From the NCBI RefSeq assembly GCF_028502605.1, contig NC_079232.1, forward strand, positions 3,162,001 to 3,226,000: a DNA stretch of 64,000 nucleotides. Reading direction: 5' to 3'. The translations under genes and the position numbers were made by a program. Origin of the DNA: Trichoderma breve (lineage: Eukaryota; Ascomycota; Sordariomycetes; Hypocreales; Hypocreaceae). Below are positions 56,131-64,000 of this stretch, piece by piece; position 1 is the first letter of the stretch, and every line of letters begins with the position of its first letter. The notes beneath the pieces are model-generated. The model saw nothing but the letters and a program-made list of their open reading frames with translations. It was not told the origin of the DNA and searched no databases.

Positions 56131-59100
56131 ATGCTGAGCGACAATCGAATGCGAGCGAGCCTCCAGGTGGCTCCCCTGGAGCTCACAAAGTCTCGGCCTG
56201 AAGACGCCAGTAATGGCTCTTCTTCGCACGACCAGACGCCAAAAGGCGATTCAAACTTGGACGCTTCACGTCTTGGCTCCCAAATGACGCCACCTGTGAC
56301 TCCCTATGGCTCGCAAGAGGATCTGTCCACTCGGCCAGAGTCCCATATACCGCCTGTCTTCCACAACTTCCTCCGCGCCTTTTATCCCTTTGAGCCTACT
56401 CTCGCAATGAGTGATTCTAGCGTCACCCTGCCACTGGATGAGGGAGATGTTGTTCTAGTTCACTCGATTCACACCAATGGCTGGGCAGATGGAACGCTGC
56501 TGGCGTCAGGCGCCAGGGGGTGGCTTCCAACCAACTATTGTGAGGCGTACGAGCCAGAGGAAATGCGCAATCTTCTCAAAGCACTGCTTAATTTTTGGGA
56601 CCTATTACGTATTACAACGATTGACGAAGGGCACATGTTTCAGAGCCAAGATTTTATGAAGGGCCTGATTGGCGGAGTGCGATACTTACTGGTAAGTCGT
56701 CTAATGTTGCCACAAGTTGACAGGCGATGGCGCAGAATTAACATGCTACATGTAGGAGCGTACTCAATGCCTAAGTCGAGAATCCACTCTCATTGAGCGA
56801 TGCGAGCCTTTACGGAGATGTCGCAAGTCGCTGTTATCAGAACTTTCCTCCCTCGTGAAAACGGCAAAGCGCCTCCAGGAACTTCAACTGGTGGCATTGG
56901 ATTTCCCCGAAGAGATCAATGACGTCGTAGACCAAATGATTTTGAAGGCCTTCAAAATTGTCACCAAAGGAGTGCGGTTTCTCGACGTCATGGACGATGA
57001 TAAGCGAGCTCACATTTCATTAACGACGACTCTGGCGCCAGTGATTGAGGAAACGTGCGTTCCGCCTACACCTCCCGCTGATAGGGCTGTGTTTGGCGAG
57101 CAGACACGGACGGCTACGGATGACCGTGCTTCTGCCGCTGCAACTGCTGGAGACGCCGTCTCCCATACATCCACAGAGACGGGAACTCTAAGTCGACCAG
57201 CCCAAGGCAACCACTGGAGTAAGCGACTATCGTCCCTGAGTGCCCAGGTTGGCACCAACTCCCGCCGGCACTCTCAAGTTAGCATGAACCGACTCTCTGC
57301 AAATATGGCCCACCGACTGTCACTGGCTGGACCATCACCCCTTTCCCGTCCTCACCATTTAGTATCCGAGCGTCTCAGCAAAAACCATGATACATTCCTC
57401 TCCCATCTTGGCTCATTTATTGGGCGTCTGCACTTGCAATCTCAGTCACGGCCTGAGCTTACAACTGCTATCAAGCTGTCTGCCACATCTGGAGGAGAAC
57501 TCCTGGCCGTTGTCGACGCTGTTTCTGCGCAAAGCAGCTCCATGATTGGCGCATTAGTAACGTCAAGGGAATCCCTGCTTGAGCGTATCCAGGAGCTTGT
57601 ATTTGCTGCTCGAGATACTCTAGCGAACGCGGAGACAGAGGGAGCGGATATCATTATGCCACAAGACAACAAAATTATGCTAATGTCGGCAACAAGCTGT
57701 GTGCGAGCAGCTGGTGAATGCGTTGCCATAACCAAGGGCGTAATTGAGAGAACAGGAGACTTTGAACTCGAGTCTGATGGCAACGCCCTGCAACTGGATT
57801 TGAGTATTCTCGATGCGACTACAACACGTTCGAGAACCCCATCATTGGCGGAGAGATCTGAGGTTGCTAGCGTTGCTGGCTCTGCTCATACTACGAGTGA
57901 CTCAATAAGCTCTTCCATTAGACGGCCAAGCGTAGTGGCACTTGACAAGCCGCTGCCCCGAGTCCCTGACAGCCAGCCTGACGAAGAGTCCACTCCCCAG
58001 AATCAATCTCCCAAGACGTCCCGGCCCTCTTCGGTAGCAGAAGAAACTGTATCCAGCCCAGCATCTTCTGCCACATCTATTGGCCGAACACTCCCCCAAC
58101 TACCAAAGCTTACCACTACTCCTATGCCCAGAGAGCATCAGAGCACAATCGAAAGCAGCTCTGCCCGGGACCAGGATCCCCATTCCTCCTTTGATAGCAT
58201 GGCTGGTTCCAGTGCTGGAAGCAGCACAACATACATGAGCCGGGACTCAGAAGTCAGCTTGGTGTCTCAGACCTCGACACGCGCCACTACTCCCGATCAT
58301 ACAATGGTTCCCCGGAGCCAACCTTCTATATCTGAGCTGAGCACTACGGGAAGCTCCATTCACTCGATTCCCACCGAGGAAGCTGATGAAGCTGAATCCA
58401 AACTGTTAATGAAGACGTATGCACATGAGTTAGTTTTCAACAAAGAAGGTCAAGTGACAGGTGGTACGCTCCCGGCATTGGTCGAACGGTTGACCACACA
58501 TGAGGCAACTCCCGATGCCACATTCGTTTCAACATTTTTCCTGACCTTCAGGCTATTTTGCACCCCCGTGCAGTTGACGGAGGCGCTCATCGATCGATTC
58601 GAATACGCAGAGGAATCACCACAAACCTCAGGCCCCGTCCGCCTGCGAGTATATAATGCTTTCAAGGGCTGGCTTGAATCGCACTGGCGTGATAACGCTG
58701 ACCGTGAAGCACTGGCGATTATCATCCCCTTTGCAGAGGATCGGCTGAATGCCGTCTTACCATCTGCCGGCTCCCGACTGCTGGAACTGGCTAATCGTGT
58801 GTCGGGCGAAGGCGCGCTGGTGCCTCGGCTTGTCTCTTCTATGGGCAAGACAAGCACGGCCATTGGCCAATATGTGCCTACGGAGCAGCCTCTTCCCTCT
58901 TCCATCATTTCAAAGGGTCAGCAGAACATGCTGCAGTCGTTCAAATCTGGCAGCGCTTCGCCAACCATACTCGACTTTGATCCGCTGGAGCTCGCTCGTC
59001 AGTTGACCATTATGCAGATGAACATTTTCTGCTCCATCTTACCTGAAGAGCTTTTGGCCTCTCAGTGGATGAAAAAGGGCGGAGTCAATGCTCCCAACGT

Positions 59101-59848
59101 CAAAGCCATGTCCTCCCTATCTACTGACTTATCAAACATGGTTGCCGAAACGATTCTTCATCATACAGAACTCAAGAAGCGTGCGGCCGTCATCAAGCAG
59201 TGGATCAAGATTGCACAGCAGTTCCTCGAGCTCAACAATTACGATGGCTTGATGTCCATCATCTGCACCCTCAATAGCAGCACCATTAGCCGCCTGCGCA
59301 AAACCTGGGATACGATCTCACAGAAGCGGAAAGACAGCCTCCGCCAGTTACAGGACATTGTAGAGCCGGGGCAGAACAACAAAGTTCTCCGCGCCAAGCT
59401 GCAAAATCACGTTCCTCCCTGTCTCCCTTTCTTAGGCATGTATCTGACTGACTTGACCTTTGTCGATATTGGCAATGCGTCAACAAAGCAAGTAACCGAG
59501 GGAGACGGTGTGGAGGGCTTGACTGTTGTCAACTTTGACAAGCACACTCGGACAGCCAAGATTATCGGCGAGCTCCAGCGGTTCCAAATCCCATACAGGT
59601 TGACGGAGCTGCCTGATATGCAGGAATGGCTATCCGCGCAATTCCAGCTCATCCGCGAAGGAGACCAGGGGAATGTTCAGGTGACATATTATCGAAAGAG
59701 TCTCTTGTTGGAGCCTCGCGAATCATCGTTGAAACGCGACTCCGAGCCACCGGCTGCAGCTGCGACATTAGCAGCCCCCTCTACCTCTACTCGAACCGAT
59801 CTTTTTGGCTGGATGACGCGCAGTGGACAGAGCTCGACGCCTTCATAA
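56131..59848 (+). CDS. SH3-RasGEF protein, Cdc25-type Ras guanine-nucleotide exchange factor
   Basis: Two exons (56131-56691, 56756-59848; 64-nt intron, donor GTAAGT, acceptor TGTAG) give 1217 aa, starting at the first ATG of the frame. An SH3 domain occupies about 78-140 (FLRAFYPFEP...LDEGDVVLVHSI...GWADGTLL...GWLPTNYCE). After a long helical and Ser/Thr-rich linker come RasGEF_N (about 738-870, GTLPALVERLTTHE...TFFLTFRLFC) and the catalytic RasGEF domain (about 929-1160, DPLELARQLTIMQMNIFCSI...NNYDGLMSIICTLNSS...PCLPFLGMYLTDLTFVDIGN). The conserved catalytic hairpin region is intact. Such proteins load Ras with GTP and feed the cAMP/PKA and MAPK pathways at the inner face of membranes. A minimal upstream frame ATG-ACC-TGA lies at 56094-56102, 28 bases before the start. 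Confidence 0.95.
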
Positions 59849-62800
59849 AAATGCTCTTGTCTTTCACCCCTGCTCCACCCGAATCTTGATTGGCCACCGG
59901 AGGGAACGACATTCTCAAAAACTCTACATGGTCTCCACGCACATATACAAAGCTACTTACATTTGATTTTGATACCCCGCCATTGTTTCTGGTTAATTTC
60001 TCTTTAAACTCCTGAAATGCAAAAGCTTAGCCTTTGGGCTCTGATCAGCATTGCAAACTCATATATATCTGAGCGACTATGTTTCTGCTGTGGTGGAGAG
60101 CGAGCGAACAAAGAAGGGCCCTTATAACGGTACTAAGGGCTTCGCCCCAGACAAGGTCCTCTGAACATACGACTGTGACCGTTCACCTCATGTATGGGGT
60201 TTATTGAATACGAGAGAGAGTTGTGGAGGTGTGCTATTTCGCTCTTAATGCCTCGTTACATGATATAACTTTTTGTTTTTTCTTTCTTTCTTGATATTCG
60301 TTCGTTGGGACGGGGTGGCGGTACTGGAGTTGGTGACTGCTTTCGTTTTATATCGGGTGGCACGGGCGTTGGAACACAAAAGGGCCTAATTTTTGAGCAA
60401 GTCCTATTGATTGAGATGATACATGATCTGTCCTTTTTTTTGCGAATTATTGGGAAGAATTGCGGAACGCGAACATGCTAAAGCGGTCATGGGACGGCGT
60501 CACGAAGGGATGAGGTGGGCGCTGTGGGCATGGAAGGTTTTGCGTACATGGAGTTAGAATCTGTATCGGATGGCAAATTAAACCAAGGTAGAGTAAAGAG
60601 AAACGAAATTTGATATCATGTTAGTAAACAAACAAGAGAGGAGCTGAAAGAATCCATGATGAAGACTGCAAGCTACGAGTACTAGCTTAGACCTTGGTAA
60701 CCTTGATATCGGCGCTTAAGCATGTGTCACGAGGAGCGAGGCAGCGCTGAGATGGCGATGCACATGAAAGATGTAACCCAATGCACATGGCGGACATGGA
60801 AAACGCAGGGCCATGTAAGTGAAGATGGTGGGATGGAACGTATAGTACATTGGAACAAGGACAAAGGGTATGGAGATGGAGACGTGTCGAAATGCTTGGC
60901 CACATGTTAGCCTTGTTCTATTGTCTCTCTGGGGTATCGCCTTGGGCTTAGGCCTAGGCCCCTCGGAAGCAAGAAGCGCCAGCCGGCCGGGGGAAGGGAA
61001 CCTTAAATCAAACGTGTGAGATCTGGGCGCCGAGAGACGGGGTAGGTGAGGAGGAGGGCTTGGTTTTTAGGTAACGTGCTTTGAACGGTTGTGTGGAACT
61101 CTGGGATTGTTGCTTTCTGGAAGCTGGAGTTGATAAGTGAAAACGGATCGGCAAGGGGAGTGAGTGAGTGCTTGGGAGATAAGCTGTGAGGATTGAGAGG
61201 ATAGATAGAGATGATGATCCATGCATGGACAATCTATTTGTTATCTAACCTATGTTCGATCTATCTTATGGGTTGGAATCGACAATTACAGCAGCGTTTA
61301 CGAGTGGTTTCCTATCATTTGCTATCTTCTATCTACCTGTATCTGCTGGATGGTGCGTTCATTTCGAGTGGCGTGTACGTAATGTACAAAAAAGTATACT
61401 CGTGTGTGTTTGTTGGTCTTTTGAGGCGGATGTAACATTTCTTTAGAACTACTAGTTTCTTGGCTATATGGACCAGATCCATATGTGAACGGAGCGGCAG
61501 AGGGTGTGTACAGTACAGGAATTAGATTGTTAGATAACCCAGGTTGACGGCTACCGAGGACCCCGTACGGAGCCTCTCTGGGTACTTGTACTTGTATACA
61601 CTCGCACTGCTACAGTATGGATATGCTTGTACATGGAGATACCGTAAATCACGGGCCACGCCACATGATAACCGTACAGTAGCGCGTGCATGTGTAGGAT
61701 CACTTTCCCTGGCTCGGAGATGCAGAGCTTGCACTGGTTAGAATCTGGGTGGTGGGTGGTGGGTGGCGCTGGAGAGGTGGGTATTGCGACAGAAAATCGC
61801 GGCTAGGCAAGTTCTGGGAGTTTTTGGTGAAGATGCTGTTGACAGAGGGAGATTGATGCCCAAAAGAAGAAGAGAGTGAAAGATTGGATGAGAGTATTAG
61901 ATGGAATATAACCAAGGGATTTGTGGTTTGCTGTTCTTTATGTTGGTGATGAGCCTCGGTTGCTTGGACTTATTACAGGTACCTCTACACGCAATTGCGG
62001 CTACTGCTATTACTCCATACAGGTCCTTAGTCGTACCACTGCAGCTTTCTCCAAACATGTTGGTATGGGGAGAGCTGGGGCCCCGCGATAGCAATGAGTG
62101 CGGAGGGTACAATCCTCTGTTGGCCTCGAATTTAGTAATTAGCTGGTTCAACTGTCACGAGCCAGCTCTTGGCGCAGCGATGCCCAACAGGAAGGGAGGG
62201 GCTAATCTCTCTCGCTTGCATGCAGTTGCATATACTTGTAACATTGGCTCATCCCGTCAACTGACAGGAGGACAAGCCTCTAGCGGTTACTGACGAACCG
62301 AGCTGAGAATGAATTCCCTGATCGCGGAGCGAGATCTCGGATTCATGGTCGTTGGAAATTACGGATCACAGAAGCTCGGTTCTGGAAGTCGTAAAAGTTA
62401 GTCAGCTGAGAGAGGGACCCGGCAAGGCTCCCTAACCCCTATGACTACTTAACTCGTAGATGGCTTGATGGAGAGAGACGGGACGAGGGAACGTTACATG
62501 GATGGAGTAGACCCAACTTTAAAAACGATCTCCTTTGCTTCTTGTGCCACAGAAAAGTCAATGGCGCTTCGGCTTCTCGCAGGCGGGTGACCCATTTGCC
62601 CTTGGCAAGCGTGCTGTGGCGGCGTTGGTGCGATCGAGAAGCGCCAGAGAAGGATTTCGGAGGTGCTGGTGGGTGATGCCAGACATTTCACTCTCACGTT
62701 CGACTAGCTCGCCATTGTACTGTAGTATTAGTGTCCGTATCGCAACGAGAATAGCATGTCCTAGACACGAGGACAGTGGGAAGATACCGTAGATGGTGGT

Positions 62801-64000
62801 GCTAGAAATCTGGGTCTTTCACCTGCTGTGGGTGAATCAAACGGATCTGATACCCGAAGAAGAAGCGACCGCCTCCATTGTGCCCTGAATCAGCCTCCAG
62901 CCTCTGTCAAGCGTCTAGCCGCTTTTCTCATCCATCTTTTGTCTTCTCCCATGCCGAAGCGCGCCCCGCCCCGGACATTTTTCCCTCCTCAGGCGCAGTT
63001 CGCTGGAGCTTGACCACGGCACATCTCTTGATTAGCCCATTGGAAAAGCGAACCAAAGGGTCGCGGACTGTCAGCCCAGCCCGCTAATGCCCGTTTGGGG
63101 GCGGTGGCGGACGCCTCGATCTGGGCATCTGGGCCAGGACAGCCAGAGACCAACCAGCTGCTGGAGCCATTCGGGCCTTCATCCGCGAGCTGACAAGAGC
63201 CTTTGGCTGGTGAGGCCGGGGGGTTTGCCAGAGGGCTTCTGTTTTAAATCATTTTCCCAGGAACATTGTCTGATGACTGGGTGTGGCCCCCCCCCTTCAG
63301 CTTATGTGCCTGTCTGTGCATCTGATGGCCAAGCATTACGAAGAGTAACCGTCGATACGGGGGAGGAGGAAGAGATTGGTAGCGTGGCGAGCCTGTGAGG
63401 CGGCTAGGGGATTATCGCTGTCGAAACCGGTCTCTGGGAGGCGAGAGAAAGCCAAGGGCCGGCGAGAAGCGAGGGAAAATGACATGATGCTTTCCTCGTT
63501 ACTTTCGTACGCCGTATATACGAGTACTGTACACTGACTCAACAGGGCATGGGGTGTGGAATCCGGGGATTGGAGATGCAGAACCGGTCGATGGCTGTTC
63601 CAACCGAAACTGTGACGCCACCCAATGAAGCCGTTGAAGCCATGCCACCACACCCTCAGCCAGAAGCCTAAAACCCTCCGAATCTAAAGGAGAAAGCCAC
63701 GCCGTGGGGAGGACGGGCCTCAAGAACGTTCCCTTGTTCCCTTGCTCGGGTCCTGCCCCAAGAGTGCAGGTCTGCGCAGATCTGCTGCTAGCACGCATTG
63801 GTCGCAAGGGCGTCGTTTGGTGGAATCACAACCTCACTGCAGGAAGAGCAATATGGGTTGCATTGCACTCTGGGCCAATGTACGGTGCCCCGGCGCTCGC
63901 TGCTGGAATCCAACAGAGGCGTCCAATCTGCAGAGATTGGCAAAAGGTTGCTTGCTATCTGCCACCCCATGTCTGTCTGCCTGGATACAGTTTACACATG
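59849..64000. other. 4.1 kb region without recognisable gene at the right edge
   Basis: It begins with the T-rich 3' flank of the RasGEF gene. Short repeats include GGGTGGT three times at 61747-61766, which could form a G-quadruplex, and a C-run near 63287-63295. The small frames on both strands lack family resemblance. It may be the long upstream region of a gene beyond the window. Confidence 0.4.

Noticed and set aside
62535..63970. Several 60-105 codon frames on both strands near the right edge
   Set aside because: GC-rich chance frames without family resemblance or consistent splice signals.

Overview
The window looks like a piece of a filamentous ascomycete chromosome (Pezizomycotina, most likely Sordariomycetes/Hypocreales; the order is inferred from gene content and was not tested by phylogeny). 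Supporting signs are short 50-80 nt introns with GTRNGT donors and CTRAY branch sites, Zn2Cys6 regulators, DHA1/DHA2/Dal5-type MFS carriers, fungal NOD-like receptors, a DUF3632 protein and an SH3-RasGEF of the Cdc25 type. No prokaryotic operon structure, CRISPR array, rRNA or convincing tRNA was seen. Exon structures below were assembled by hand from splice signals and reading-frame continuity.

Left part (1-11 kb): the 3' end of an F-box/LRR-like gene, a stand-alone dUTPase-fold protein, a YCII-like protein, and then a graveyard: a same-frame chimeric relic of a phenol 2-monooxygenase and a maleylacetate reductase, and a Zn2Cys6 regulator broken by frameshifts and a nonsense codon. Together they read as a decayed aromatic-degradation locus. 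A membrane-bound O-acyltransferase (wax-synthase type) and a Dal5-type carrier follow.

Middle left (11.8-27.3 kb): two large NOD-like receptors, NB-ARC-TPR (803 aa) and NACHT-WD40 (1518 aa, 12-13 WD repeats), enclose a DHA2 efflux pump divergent from an HSL-type esterase, and a GPI-anchored DM13 protein divergent from a ferric reductase.

Middle right (28.6-46.5 kb): an HD-domain cyanamide-hydratase-like enzyme, an af470-like (DUF4188) monooxygenase, a Zn2Cys6 regulator divergent from a DHA1 pump, and then a tight five-gene set: class I aminotransferase, a protein with two fused RraA-type aldolase domains, an HpcH/HpaI aldolase, a second Zn2Cys6 regulator and an alpha/beta hydrolase. All three promoter regions of this set carry one TCGG-N16-CCGA palindrome (37841-37864, 41352-41375, 44895-44918). 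This is the strongest candidate for an undescribed system: a regulon-like catabolic cluster whose own zinc-cluster protein probably binds a CGG-N16-CCG site. The likely chemistry is transamination followed by pyruvate-releasing aldol cleavage; the substrate is unknown.

Right part (46.5-64 kb): a DUF3632 gene borders a 9.7 kb stretch with no recognisable gene, then the SH3-RasGEF gene, then 4.1 kb without a recognisable gene. The nonamer TACGGAGTA is concentrated at 49-54 kb.
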